From positions 62,001 through 126,000 of the forward strand of contig NZ_BBOJ01000016.1 in the NCBI RefSeq assembly GCF_000974445.1: a stretch of 64,000 nt of DNA, in the 5' to 3' direction. A program made the position numbers and the translations under genes. Below the pieces are notes generated by a model. The model was not told the origin of the DNA. It saw only the letters and a program-made list of their open reading frames with translations, and did no database searches. Shown in pieces: positions 16,644 to 26,604 of this stretch. The stretch's first letter is position 1; each line of letters opens with the position of its first letter. Source of the stretch: Lentzea aerocolonigenes. GTDB lineage: Bacteria; Actinomycetota; Actinomycetes; Mycobacteriales; Pseudonocardiaceae.

Positions 16644-19600
16644 TCACTCGAACGCGCGGGTGATGATCTCGCGCTGCTCGACCTCGTGCACCTTGCTCGA
16701 ACCGGCCGACGGGGCGGCCATCGGGCGGCGCGACACGCGGCGGACGGTGCCGAGGTGCTCGGGCAGCAGCTCCGGCAGAGCCAGACCGTAGAACGGCCAG
16801 GCACCCTGGTTCGCCGGCTCCTCCTGCACCCAGCGGACGTCCTTCGCGTTCGGGTAGCGCTCCAGGGTCTCGGTCAGCTTGCGGGCCGGGACCGGGTAGA
16901 GCTGCTCGACGCGCACGATCGCCACGTCGCCGCTGCCGCGCTTCTCACGCTCGGCGTGCAGCTCGTAGGAGATCTTGCCGCTGCACAGCAGGACCTTCGT
17001 GACGGCGTTCGGGTCCTTGACCGTCGGGTCGTCGATGACCGACTGGAAGCGGTCGTTGATGAACTCGTCGGTCCCGGACACCGCGGCCTTGAGGCGCAGC
17101 ATCGACTTCGGCGTGAACACCACGAGCGGGCGGTCGACGCCGTCGAGGGCGTGGCGACGCAGCAGGTGGAAGTAGTTCGCCGGGGTCGACGGCACCGCGA
17201 CGGTCATGGAGCCCTCGGCGCACAGCTGCAGCCAGCGCTCGATGCGGCCCGACGTGTGGTCGGGGCCCTGGCCCTCGTGGCCGTGCGGCAGCAGGATCAC
17301 GACGTCGGAACGCTGACCCCACTTGGCCTCACCGGACGAGATGAACTCGTCGATGATCGGCTGCGCGCCGTTGACGAAGTCACCGAACTGCGCCTCCCAC
17401 AGCACCAGCGCCTGCGGGTTCGCGACCGAGTAGCCGTACTCGAAGCCGAGCGCGGCGAACTCCGACAGCACCGAGTCGTAGACCATGAACTTGCCCTGGT
17501 CCGGCGACAGGTTCTGCAGCGGCGTGTACTCCTCGCCGGACTTGCGGTCGATCAGGGTCGCGTGGCGCTGCACGAACGTGCCGCGGCGCGAGTCCTGGCC
17601 GGCCAGGCGGATCTTGCGACCCTCCAGCGCGAGCGAGCCGAACGCGAGCAGCTCGGCGAACGCCCAGTCGATACCGCCCTCGCGCGCCATCTTCGCGCGG
17701 CGCTCCAGCACCGGCTTGACACGGGCGTGCGGCGTGAAGCCCTCAGGCAGGTTCACGTGCGCGTCGGCGATGTGCTCGAGCGTCTCGCGCGTGATGCCGG
17801 TCGGCAGCTTCGCGGGGACCTGCTGCTCGGCCTCCACCGACGGGCTGACCGTCACCGGGTGCTTCTCGAGCTCGCGGACCTCGTTGAAGACGTGCTCCAG
17901 CTGGCTGGAGAAGTCCTGCAGCGCCTTCTCGGCCTCTTCGACCGTGATGTCGCCGCGGCCGATCAGTGCCTCGGTGTAGGTCTTGCGGACCGAGCGCTTC
18001 TGGTCGATCACGTCGTACATCGCCGGCTGCGTCATCGAGGGGTCGTCGCCCTCGTTGTGGCCGCGGCGGCGGTAGCAGACCATGTCGATCACGACGTCCT
18101 TGGCGAACGCCTGGCGGTAGTCGACGGCCAGCTTCGCGACCCAGTAGCAGGCCTCGGGGTCGTCACCGTTCACGTGGAAGACCGGCGAGCCGATCATCTT
18201 CGCGACGTCGGTCGAGTACTTCGAGGACCGCGAGTGCTCCGGCGCGGTGGTGAAGCCGACCTGGTTGTTGACGACGATGTGGACCGTGCCACCGGTGCGG
18301 TAGCCGCGCACGAGCGCGAGGTTCAGCGTCTCGGCCACGACACCCTGGCCGGCGAACGCCGCGTCACCGTGCATGGCGACCGGCAGCACCGGGAAGGAGT
18401 CGCCGCCGCGGTCGAGCAGGTCCTGCTTGGCGCGCACGATGCCCTCGAGCACCGGGTCGACGGCCTCGAGGTGCGACGGGTTCGCCGTCAGCGACACCTT
18501 GGTCTCGCCGTCGCCGAACATGCGGAAGTACTTGCCCTCGGCACCGAGGTGGTACTTCACGTCGCCCGAGCCGTGGGCCTGGCCGGGGTCGAGGTTGCCC
18601 TCGAACTCGCGGAAGATCTGCGAGATCGGCTTGCCGACGATGTTCGCGAGGACGTTCAGGCGGCCGCGGTGCGGCATGCCGATGACGACCTCGTCGAGCT
18701 CGTGCTCGGCGGCCTTGTCGAGCACCGCGTCGAGCAGCGGGATGACGGTCTCGCCGCCCTCCAGCGAGAAGCGCTTCTGGCCGACGTACTTGGTCTGCAG
18801 GAACGTCTCGAACGCCTCAGCCGCGTTCAGCTTGCTGAGGATGTACTTCTGCACGGTGGCCGGCGGCTTCTCGTGCGGAACCTCGACGCGGTCCTGGATC
18901 CACTTCCGCTCTTCCGGCTCCAGGATGTGCATGTACTCGACGCCGACCGTGCGGCAGTACGAGTTGCGCAGCACACCCAGGATGTCGCGGAGCTTCATCC
19001 GCTCCTTGCCGGCGAAGCCGCCGACCGGGAACTCGCGGTCCAGGTCCCACAGCGTCAGGCCGTGGCTGAGCACGTCCAGGTCCGCGTGGCTGCGCTGGCG
19101 GTAGTTCAGCGGGTCCGTGTCGGCCATCAGGTGGCCGCGCGTGCGGAACGCGTCGATCAGCTCGATGACGCGGGCCGTCTTGTCGACAGCGCCCTCGGGG
19201 ATGTCGGCGACCCAGCGGATCGGCTCGTAGGGCAGGCGCAGCGACGCGAAGATGTCGTCGTAGAAGCCGTCCTCGCCGAGCAGCAGCTGGTGCACGCGCT
19301 TGAGGAACTCGCCCGACTCCGCACCCTGGATGATGCGGTGGTCGTACGTGCTGGTCAGCGTGATGATCTTGCTGACGCCCATGTCGGTGAGCGCCTGCTC
19401 GCTGGTGCCCTGGAAGTGCGCGGGGTACTCCATGGCGCCGACGCCGATGATGGCGCCCTGACCGGCCTGCAGCCGCGGCACCGAGTGGTTCGTGCCGATC
19501 GTGCCGGGGTTGGTCAGCGAGATCGTGGTGCCGGAGAAGTCCTCCGTCGTCAGCGACCCGGCGCGAGCCTTGCGGATCAGGTCCTCGTAGGCCTGCCAGA

Positions 19601-20327
19601 ACTGCGTGAACGTCATGTTCTCGCAGCCCTTGACCGACGCGACGACCAGCGTGCGCTGCCCGTCCTTGCCGGGCAGGTCGATCGCCAGACCGAAGTTCAC
19701 GTGTTCCGGAGTGACGACGAAGGGCTTGCCGTTCTCCTCGGCGTAGTGCCGGTTCATGTTCGGGAACGCCTGCAGCGCCCGGACCACCGCGTAGCCGATG
19801 ACGTGGGTGAAGGAGACCTTCCCGCCACGCGTCCGCTTCAGGTGGTTGTTGATGACGATGCGGTTGTCGGCCAGCAGCTTGGCGGGCACGGCACGAACGC
19901 TGGTCGCGGTCGGAACGGTGAGCGAGAGCTCCATGTTCTTCGCGATCGCCGCGGCGGCACCGCGCAGCTGCTTCTGCTCGGGCTGCGCGCTCTGCGTGAC
20001 CGGCTTGGCCTTCGCGGCCTGCTGAGGCGCGGGCTTGCCGGTCTGCGGCAGCGAGGCCGCGGGCTTGGGCTGTGCGGCCGGCTTGGGTGCGGCGGGCGCG
20101 GCCTTGCCGTTGTCGGCGGCCGGCGGCGTCACGGTCGCGGTCGTGGTGGCAGTACCGCCACCCGCGCTGGCCGTGGCGGTGCCGTTGCCGCCCGCACGCT
20201 TGTAGTCGGCAAAGAAGTCATGCCACGCCGGGTCTACGGATGACGGGTCCGCGAGGAACTGCTCGTACATCTCCTCGACGAGCCACTCGTTCGGCCCGAA
20301 TTGTGACGCAGGACTGCTGCTGGACAC
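16644..20327 (-). CDS. kgd: multifunctional 2-oxoglutarate dehydrogenase E1 / succinyltransferase (2-oxoglutarate decarboxylase)
   Basis: 1227 residues, the actinobacterial single-chain form. A short N-terminal segment (FGPNEWLVEEMYEQFLADPSSVDPAWHDFF, 10-39) precedes an Ala/Pro-rich linker (50-120). Next comes an E2-like acyltransferase domain lacking a lipoyl module (about 120-350, with DHRIIQG at 329-335, catalytic H330), then the thiamine-diphosphate E1 domain (GMPHRGRLNVLANI, LTANPSHLEAVDPVLEG, GDAAFAGQGVV and the VVNNQVGFTT cofactor motif). It feeds succinyl-CoA into the TCA cycle together with dihydrolipoyl components encoded elsewhere. GTG start at 20327. Confidence 0.97.
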   Translation of the reverse strand: MSSSSPASQFGPNEWLVEEMYEQFLADPSSVDPAWHDFFADYKRAGGNGTATASAGGGTATTTATVTPPAADNGKAAPAAPKPAAQPKPAASLPQTGKPAPQQAAKAKPVTQSAQPEQKQLRGAAAAIAKNMELSLTVPTATSVRAVPAKLLADNRIVINNHLKRTRGGKVSFTHVIGYAVVRALQAFPNMNRHYAEENGKPFVVTPEHVNFGLAIDLPGKDGQRTLVVASVKGCENMTFTQFWQAYEDLIRKARAGSLTTEDFSGTTISLTNPGTIGTNHSVPRLQAGQGAIIGVGAMEYPAHFQGTSEQALTDMGVSKIITLTSTYDHRIIQGAESGEFLKRVHQLLLGEDGFYDDIFASLRLPYEPIRWVADIPEGAVDKTARVIELIDAFRTRGHLMADTDPLNYRQRSHADLDVLSHGLTLWDLDREFPVGGFAGKERMKLRDILGVLRNSYCRTVGVEYMHILEPEERKWIQDRVEVPHEKPPATVQKYILSKLNAAEAFETFLQTKYVGQKRFSLEGGETVIPLLDAVLDKAAEHELDEVVIGMPHRGRLNVLANIVGKPISQIFREFEGNLDPGQAHGSGDVKYHLGAEGKYFRMFGDGETKVSLTANPSHLEAVDPVLEGIVRAKQDLLDRGGDSFPVLPVAMHGDAAFAGQGVVAETLNLALVRGYRTGGTVHIVVNNQVGFTTAPEHSRSSKYSTDVAKMIGSPVFHVNGDDPEACYWVAKLAVDYRQAFAKDVVIDMVCYRRRGHNEGDDPSMTQPAMYDVIDQKRSVRKTYTEALIGRGDITVEEAEKALQDFSSQLEHVFNEVRELEKHPVTVSPSVEAEQQVPAKLPTGITRETLEHIADAHVNLPEGFTPHARVKPVLERRAKMAREGGIDWAFAELLAFGSLALEGRKIRLAGQDSRRGTFVQRHATLIDRKSGEEYTPLQNLSPDQGKFMVYDSVLSEFAALGFEYGYSVANPQALVLWEAQFGDFVNGAQPIIDEFISSGEAKWGQRSDVVILLPHGHEGQGPDHTSGRIERWLQLCAEGSMTVAVPSTPANYFHLLRRHALDGVDRPLVVFTPKSMLRLKAAVSGTDEFINDRFQSVIDDPTVKDPNAVTKVLLCSGKISYELHAEREKRGSGDVAIVRVEQLYPVPARKLTETLERYPNAKDVRWVQEEPANQGAWPFYGLALPELLPEHLGTVRRVSRRPMAAPSAGSSKVHEVEQREIITRAFE

Positions 20328-20610
20328 GGCTGGCGCTCGCCTCTATCCATCTCGCTCTTGGTGTTGACTCATGCGGTAGTCAGGCTAGTCCCCCAGGCCT
20401 CGGCCTTCACACGCTGGAGGCACCTGGCAAGGAGTGCTCTGTCACAGGATCGATCAGGACGGGCCTGACGTCACCCGCAGTTGAGCAGTTCTTGATGTGC
20501 GTCTCACTACTTCCCCTCCCTTTCCGTGCACCGTTGGACTGGCATACGCGCCGAACGCAGTGATCAGTTCACGATAGGTAGAAGTTCTCGCGTTCGCGGA
20601 TTGATCTTGT

Positions 20611-21432
20611 TCAGTCGAGCGAGGCCGCTATCGACCTCGTCATCGCCTCCACGAATGCGTCTTTGACGTCGCCGGTCGTCCGGTCGAGGGACAGGTACGG
20701 GTTCAGGTCCTCCAGCTCGACCAGCAGAAGCTTCCCGTCCTGGGTGCGGCAGGCGTCGACCCGCTGAACGCCGTGGTCGAGGTCGTTCCAGTCGATGAAG
20801 GTTTGAGCGAACTCCAGATCTTGTGGACTCGCGTCGTAGTGGGTGAGCTCCCAGCGTTGGGCGGGGTCCGGCGCGTGCAGGGCGTACTGGAAGCCGCGGT
20901 CCACGAAGTAGAACGACACCTCGTACCTGAATTCGATCTTCGGCTGGATGAGCACGCCGTCTTTGTTGGTGGTGGAGGCGAGGTTCTCCGCTGTCGTGAA
21001 CTCGAGCCCGTGCGAGTCGGCGCCGGCCTTGGGCTTCACGACGTACTCGGGCGCCTCGGGGAGGCGTTCGAGGTGGGCCAGGTCGTCGATCGTGGGGATG
21101 ACCGGGAACCCCTGGCCGGTCAGGTCGACCAGGTACTGCTTGCCGGCCATGTCGGCCTTGCCGGTGAGCGGGTTGTAGACGCGCTGCCCGGTGGCTTTCG
21201 CGTGGTTGCGGAACTCCTCGTAGGCCTCGGGGTAGTCGATGACGGGGCCGCTGTTGCGGACGACCACCGTGTCGAAGCCTCGCATGAGGTTCGTGGCGTC
21301 CTCGGGGTGGCAGATGGCCAGGTCGAAGTGGTCGCGGAGGCGGGAGGTCAGGTAGATGTCCTCGTCGCAGTAGCGCCTGCCCCTGGCCGGGTAGGTGAGG
21401 TCGGAGACGTACAGGACGGTGGGGCGGGGCAT
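20611..21432 (-). CDS. ATP-grasp domain protein
   Basis: 273 residues. The central portion carries ATP-grasp features: YVVKPKAGADSHGLEF (nucleotide-binding lysine strand), GVLIQPKIEFRYEVSFYFVDRGFQYAL, and a late acidic VELEDLNPYLSLD metal motif. It resembles RimK/glutathione-synthetase-type ligases that join a carboxylate to an amine with ATP. ATG start at 21432 preceded by GGAG. No biosynthetic partner genes are adjacent; a repeat-rich spacer separates it from the ABC exporter. Substrate unknown. Confidence 0.8.
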   Translation of the reverse strand: MPRPTVLYVSDLTYPARGRRYCDEDIYLTSRLRDHFDLAICHPEDATNLMRGFDTVVVRNSGPVIDYPEAYEEFRNHAKATGQRVYNPLTGKADMAGKQYLVDLTGQGFPVIPTIDDLAHLERLPEAPEYVVKPKAGADSHGLEFTTAENLASTTNKDGVLIQPKIEFRYEVSFYFVDRGFQYALHAPDPAQRWELTHYDASPQDLEFAQTFIDWNDLDHGVQRVDACRTQDGKLLLVELEDLNPYLSLDRTTGDVKDAFVEAMTRSIAASLD

Positions 21433-21967
21433 GGGGGCTCCTTGACCTGGCTGGTCCGGGAGTTGGGTTGTACGTCACGGGTGGGGGTGGGGACGAGGGA
21501 TCGTGGTGGGGGCCACGGGCTGAGGGCACGGGGTTGGGGCGGGCCGTGGGTTGGGTGGGCTGTGGGCGGGCCGTGGCTTGGACGGGCCGTGGGTCGGGTG
21601 CGCTGTGGGCCTGGGTGGGCTGTGGGCCTGGGCGGGCCGCAGGTTGGGTGGGCCGTGGGTTTGGCGGGCCGTGGATTGGGTGGGCTGTGGGTCGGGTGGG
21701 CTGTGGGCCTGGGCGGGCCGTGAGTTGGGGCGGGCCGTGGCTTGGTGCGGACGTGGCTCGGTCCATTCGCCTTCGGCGTCCACCCGCGTGGTATCGGCGT
21801 GCGCGGCTGGGCGGCACCCTCGCCGGAGCGGCGTGCCAGTGGTGGGCCGCCCCTGGGACCCGGTCCGGGCTGGGCTGGAGGCTGGCGGGGGCGTGTGGTG
21901 CGCCTGAGTCGGGCTCGGTGCCGCGGTGTGCGGAAGGGCGCCACCCCAGACGTCGCGGCTGGCTGGG
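21433..21967. repeat. G-rich minisatellite spacer
   Basis: No gene is supported here. From about 21540 to 21757 the plus strand is about 13 imperfect copies of a 16-17 bp unit close to GYGGGCYGTGGGTYKG, with looser copies from about 21510. All frames give low-complexity Trp/Gly- or Pro/Arg-rich strings. Plus-strand GGG runs occur throughout, so quadruplex formation is plausible. The remaining part (21760-21967) is unremarkable GC-rich sequence leading to the end of the exporter gene. Confidence 0.8.
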
Positions 21968-24900
21968 TCAGGCGGCCGCCTCCGGGGTGGTGCCGTGGCG
22001 CCAGAGGCGGGCGTAGGCGCCGTTGGCTGCCAGGAGGTCGGCGTGGGTGCCCTGTTCGGCTATGCGGCCGTTGGCCAGGACGATGATTCGGTCGGCTCTG
22101 GCGGCGGTGGCCAGGCGGTGGGCCACCACGAAGGTGGTGCGGGTGCCTGTCAGGTGGTCGCTGGCGGCCAGGACCGCGGATTCGGTGGCTGGGTCGAGGG
22201 CTGCGGTGGCTTCGTCCAGCAGGAGGAGGTCCGGGTTCACCAGTTCGGCTCTGGCCAGGGCCACCAGTTGGCGTTGGCCTGCTGAGAGGTGGTTGCCGCG
22301 TTCGCCCACTGGCTGGCGGAAGCCGTTGGGGAGGGTGGCGACCATCGGGAGGGCGCCCACGGCTTCTACCGCCTGCTGGATTTCCTGCTCCGTGGCGGTG
22401 GGGCGGCCGTAGGCGACGTTGGCGGCCACGTCGCCGCCGAAGAGGTGGGCCTCCTGGGGGACCACGCCCAGGCGTTGGCGGTAGGACGACAGGTCGTAGG
22501 TGCGGACGTCCACGCCGTCCACCAGGACTGTGCCCGCCGTGGCGTCGTAGAAGCGGGCGATCAGTTTGACCAGTGTGGACTTGCCTGCGCCGGTTTCGCC
22601 TACCAGGGCGACGGTTTCGCCTGGGGTGACGTGCAGGGTGACGTCGGTCAGGGCCGGCTCGTCGGCGCCCGCGTAGGTGAAGCTGACGTTGCGGAGTTCC
22701 ACCTCGCCGCGCAGGTGGGGTGGGACGGAGACGGGGGACGTCGGCGGCTCCACCGTGCTGGGGGTGCGCAGGAGGTCGCCGATGCGGTGCAGGCCCACTC
22801 GGGCCTGCTGGTAGCCGTCGAAGACGCCGGAGAGCTGCTGGATCGGGCTGAAGAACAGGCCCAGGTACAGCAGGAAGGCGAGCAGCACGCCGGGGGTGAG
22901 GGTGCCGGTGGCCACGCGGTGGGCGCCGACGGCCAGCACGATCGCCTGGGCCACGCCCGAGAGCATCGCGACGAACGGGAAGTACGTGGCGATGTAGCGC
23001 TGGGCCCGCAGGCGGGTGCGGCGGTAGGCGTCGCTGCGTTCCGCGAAGGCCTCCGCGGAACGGCGCTCTCGGGTGTACGCCTGGGAGACGCGCAGGCCCG
23101 ACACGTTCTCCTGGAGGTCCGCGTTCACCGCGCTGACCCGTTCGCGGGCTTCCGCGTACGCGGTGGAGGAGAGGCGCTGGAAGATCACGGTCGCGACCAG
23201 CAGCACGGGCAGCACCGACAGGGCGATCAGGGCCAGCGACGCGTCCGTGAACACCAGGGCCGCGGTGATGCCGACGACGGTGATCAGGCTGATCACGGCG
23301 GTGACGAGGCCGGTCTGCAGGAACGTCGAGAGGGCGTCGACGTCCGTCGTCATCCTCGTCATGATGCGGCCGGCCATCTCGCGCTCGTAGTAGTCGAGGC
23401 CGAGGCGTTGCAGGTGGGCGTAGCTGCGGACGCGCAGCAGGTAGAGCAGCCGTTCGCCCAGACGGGCGGCGAAGATCGTGCTGCCCGCCGTCGTCAGCCA
23501 GCCGACCACGACCAGGCCCGCGCCGAGGCCCACCGCGAGCCACAACGCCGACTCGGCACCGGTCGTCACGCCGCCGTCGACGCCCAGGCGCACCAGCGCG
23601 GGCAAGCCCATGCCGACCAACGCGTCCAGCACCACCAGCGCGGCCACGGCGGCCAGGCCCCAGCGGACCGGGCGCAGGAGCCGGGCCAGGCGGAAGCCCG
23701 GATCGGGGGCGCGCGGGTCTTCTCCGTGCAGTACCGGCACCTCGGTGGCCGGCGGCAACGCCCGCACCTGCGCCAGCAGCTCCGGCGTCGGCGGGCCACC
23801 GGCCAGCGCGGCCATGCCCCCGCCGCCGCCACCTCCTCCTCGCCGCCCGCCGGACGACGCGGGTGCCGAGGTCTTGGCCTCGTCGATCAGGCGCTGGTCC
23901 AGGTCTTCCTGCGACAACGCGGGCCACAGCTCGCCGGTCCGCACCGGCGCGGCCGACTCGATCGCCTCGCCGGGACCCGCCAGCAGGTCGCGGTAGAGGG
24001 CGCAGCGCGACGTCAGCTCCTCGTGGGTGCCGATGTCGACCACCCGGCCCGCGTCCAGGACGGCGATCCGGTCGGCCAGCGACAGCGTGGAACGCCGGTG
24101 AGCGACCAGCAACGTCGTGCGGTTCTCCGTCACGGAGGCCAGCGTCGCGTGGATCGCGGCTTCGGTCGCGTTGTCCACCGCGGACGTCGCGTCGTCCAGC
24201 ACCAGCACGCGCGGATCGGACAGCAGCGCACGAGCGAGAGCGACGCGCTGGCGCTGACCGCCGGACAACGTCAGCCCGCGTTCACCGACCACCGTGTCGT
24301 AGCCCAGCGGCAGCGCCTCGATGAAGTCGTGCGCCTCCGCGGCCTTCGCGGCGCGCTCGACCTCCTCGCGCGACGCGTCCGGCCTGCCGTACGCGATGTT
24401 CGCGAACACCGTGTCCGAGAAGAGGAACGCCTCCTCGAACACCACACCCACCGCACCGCGCAACGACTCCAGCCGCAACGTCCGCACGTCCGCGCCACCG
24501 ACCCGGACGGCACCGGCGTGCACGTCGTAGAAACGCGGCAGCAGCAACGACACCGTCGACTTGCCGGAACCCGCGGTGCCGACCAGTGCCAGCGTCTCGC
24601 CCGGCTCGACCGAGATCGAGAAGTCCTGCAGCACCGGTTCGCTGCGCGCGTACCCGAACGTCACGTCCGAGAACGAGATCCCGAGCGGCCCGGACGGCAC
24701 CTCGGCGGGCCCGTCCTTCACGTCCGGCTGCGAGTCCATCAGCTCGTACACCCGCTCCACCCCGGCACGGGCCAGCTGCGCGGACACCACCAGGCCGGAC
24801 AGCAACCGCGTCGGCCCCACCAGGTTCGCCACGTACGTCGTGAACGCCAGGAACGTGCCCAGCGTGACCTGGCCGTGCAACGCGAGCCAGCCGCCCAGGC

Positions 24901-25684
24901 CCAGCACCGCGACCTGCCCGAGCAACGGCAGCGCCGTCACGCTCGCCAGCGGCTTCGACGACAACCGGGCCGCCCGCATCCGTTCCGCGAACAGCGAACG
25001 GGCGTGCTTCTCCAGCCGCGCGACCTCACGCGCCTCCTGGCCGAAGCCCTTCACCACGCGGACACCGGTGACGGTCTCCTCCACGTGCTGCGCCAGATCG
25101 GCGGCCCGCTGCTGCGCGGACCAGGTGGCGGGGAACAACGTGAGCCGGGTGCGGCCCGCCAGCCACGCCACCAGCGGCACCACGATCACCGCGATGATCG
25201 TCAACGGCACCGACAGGTAGATCATCGCGGCCAGAGCGGCCACCGCGAACACGACGGTGCCGATCGCCAACGGCGCCATCATCAGCAGCGACTGCACCAT
25301 CTGCAGATCGGTGATCGAGCGCGACACGATCTGGCCCGTCCGCATCTCGTCCTGCTTCGCGCCGTCGAGCCGCTGCACCGCCGAGAACACGCCGAGCCGC
25401 AGGTCGTGCTGCACGCCCAGCGCCAGCCGCCCGCCCAGGTAGCGCCGCAGGAACGCGGACCCGAACGTGAGCAGCTCCAGCACGACCAGCGCGACCATCA
25501 ACGGCCACAACCGATCGGTGCGGCCCACCGTCGAGTCGTCGATCGCCGTCTTGAGCAGCAACGGCCCCGCCGCCTGCAGACCCACGCCGACGACCGCGGC
25601 CACCACCGACAGCACCACCAGTCGGGGGTGCTGCCAGCACGCTGCGGTCAGTCGGCGGATCCAGCCCTTGGTCACGGGACCCAC
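21968..25684 (-). CDS. fused heterodimer-type ABC exporter (TMD-NBD-TMD-NBD)
   Basis: 1238 residues containing two complete exporter halves. Half 1: transmembrane domain about 15-330, then Walker A GTAGSGKST, signature LSGGQRQR, Walker B VLVLDDATSAVD. Half 2, after a Gly/Arg-rich linker near 620-645: transmembrane domain about 680-970, Walker A GETGAGKST, signature LSAGQRQ, Walker B LLLLDEATAALD. NBD1 has Asp instead of the catalytic Glu and VFEEAF in place of a Q-loop glutamine, and NBD2 has an altered signature. One composite ATP site is therefore degenerate, as in BmrC/D-like multidrug or lipid exporters. GTG start at 25684. Substrate unknown. Confidence 0.93.
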   Translation of the reverse strand: MGPVTKGWIRRLTAACWQHPRLVVLSVVAAVVGVGLQAAGPLLLKTAIDDSTVGRTDRLWPLMVALVVLELLTFGSAFLRRYLGGRLALGVQHDLRLGVFSAVQRLDGAKQDEMRTGQIVSRSITDLQMVQSLLMMAPLAIGTVVFAVAALAAMIYLSVPLTIIAVIVVPLVAWLAGRTRLTLFPATWSAQQRAADLAQHVEETVTGVRVVKGFGQEAREVARLEKHARSLFAERMRAARLSSKPLASVTALPLLGQVAVLGLGGWLALHGQVTLGTFLAFTTYVANLVGPTRLLSGLVVSAQLARAGVERVYELMDSQPDVKDGPAEVPSGPLGISFSDVTFGYARSEPVLQDFSISVEPGETLALVGTAGSGKSTVSLLLPRFYDVHAGAVRVGGADVRTLRLESLRGAVGVVFEEAFLFSDTVFANIAYGRPDASREEVERAAKAAEAHDFIEALPLGYDTVVGERGLTLSGGQRQRVALARALLSDPRVLVLDDATSAVDNATEAAIHATLASVTENRTTLLVAHRRSTLSLADRIAVLDAGRVVDIGTHEELTSRCALYRDLLAGPGEAIESAAPVRTGELWPALSQEDLDQRLIDEAKTSAPASSGGRRGGGGGGGGMAALAGGPPTPELLAQVRALPPATEVPVLHGEDPRAPDPGFRLARLLRPVRWGLAAVAALVVLDALVGMGLPALVRLGVDGGVTTGAESALWLAVGLGAGLVVVGWLTTAGSTIFAARLGERLLYLLRVRSYAHLQRLGLDYYEREMAGRIMTRMTTDVDALSTFLQTGLVTAVISLITVVGITAALVFTDASLALIALSVLPVLLVATVIFQRLSSTAYAEARERVSAVNADLQENVSGLRVSQAYTRERRSAEAFAERSDAYRRTRLRAQRYIATYFPFVAMLSGVAQAIVLAVGAHRVATGTLTPGVLLAFLLYLGLFFSPIQQLSGVFDGYQQARVGLHRIGDLLRTPSTVEPPTSPVSVPPHLRGEVELRNVSFTYAGADEPALTDVTLHVTPGETVALVGETGAGKSTLVKLIARFYDATAGTVLVDGVDVRTYDLSSYRQRLGVVPQEAHLFGGDVAANVAYGRPTATEQEIQQAVEAVGALPMVATLPNGFRQPVGERGNHLSAGQRQLVALARAELVNPDLLLLDEATAALDPATESAVLAASDHLTGTRTTFVVAHRLATAARADRIIVLANGRIAEQGTHADLLAANGAYARLWRHGTTPEAAA

Positions 25685-25731
25685 AGTACGTTCGGGGTCC
25701 GACAGAAAATTGTGACGTCAGAAACCGCAGG

Positions 25732-26604
25732 TCAGGTGATGTCCTTCGACTGCGTGACCGCCCAGCCGCCGGCGAACACGACCCCGGCCCAGCCGAGGAA
25801 CACGAGCCCCGACCACCACCAGTCGAGCGCACCCGCGGCACCGGCGATCGCGCGCAGCACGTCCTCGATCTCCGGCGGCACCACACCGGCCGTGGAGAGG
25901 AAGAGGTCGACCGCGACCGACCCGGTGAGCCCGTTGATCGACCCGTTCGGCAGGAACCCGATCACCGACGGCACCTCGAGGTACGCGAGCACGCCGTGCA
26001 GCACGTTCTCGATCACCAGGAAGTACAGCAGCAGCAACACGATCGTGCCCGCGACGTTCGGGATCAGCGCGCCGACGCCGACGCCGAACATCGTCATCAG
26101 GATCGACGACATCACGCAGACCAGCGTCAGCATCGCCCAGCCGCCCGCGTCCGGCAGCTGCCCGGCGGAGCTGGTGAACACCACGCCGAGGCCGACGAAC
26201 AGCATGATCACGAGCCCGTAGATCGCGCCCCACAGGACGTAGACCAGCATCTTCGCCAGCATCGAGTGCATGCGCGACGGAGCGGTGAGGAACGTCGTCG
26301 TGATCGTCCGCCGGTTGATCTCACCGGAGATCGCCATCGCGCCGAAGATCATCGGGAAGATCGTCGAGATGTTGATCGCCCTGGCCATGCCGAACAGCGA
26401 GACCTTCCACTGGTCCGGCGTCACCCCGAGGAAGTCCGACACCTCGTCGACGTCGCTGGACGACGCGAAGTCCACGAAGAACTGCCCGAGCAGACCGGTC
26501 GCGAGCCCCCAGCCGAGCGCCAGCACCGCGGTCGGGATCAGCAGACCCCACCACAGTCCGGTCGTCGTCGTCTTGCGGAGCTCCGCCTGTACGAGGTTGC
26601 CCAT
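25732..26604 (-). CDS. ABC-2 type transporter permease
   Basis: 290 residues with about six transmembrane segments (for example TTGLWWGLLIPTAVLALGWG, NISTIFPMIFGAMAISGE, GAIYGLVIMLFVGLGVVFTS, GTIVLLLLYFLVIENVL). The ISGEINRRTITTTFLTAPSR loop is typical of ABC-2 permeases. Its ATG overlaps the TGA of the upstream ATPase gene by one base (TGATG), so the two are translationally coupled and form one exporter. Substrate not evident. Confidence 0.92.
   Translation of the reverse strand: MGNLVQAELRKTTTTGLWWGLLIPTAVLALGWGLATGLLGQFFVDFASSSDVDEVSDFLGVTPDQWKVSLFGMARAINISTIFPMIFGAMAISGEINRRTITTTFLTAPSRMHSMLAKMLVYVLWGAIYGLVIMLFVGLGVVFTSSAGQLPDAGGWAMLTLVCVMSSILMTMFGVGVGALIPNVAGTIVLLLLYFLVIENVLHGVLAYLEVPSVIGFLPNGSINGLTGSVAVDLFLSTAGVVPPEIEDVLRAIAGAAGALDWWWSGLVFLGWAGVVFAGGWAVTQSKDIT

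Noticed and set aside
21474..21783. Proline/arginine-rich protein encoded by the minisatellite
   Set aside because: Every frame is equally open and repetitive; there is no start with RBS and the period is not a consistent multiple of three.
22289..26221. Very long plus-strand open frame of about 1310 codons
   Set aside because: It is antisense to the ABC exporter and permease genes, its translation is low complexity (Arg/Gln/His/Gly), and it arises from high GC3 on the opposite strand.
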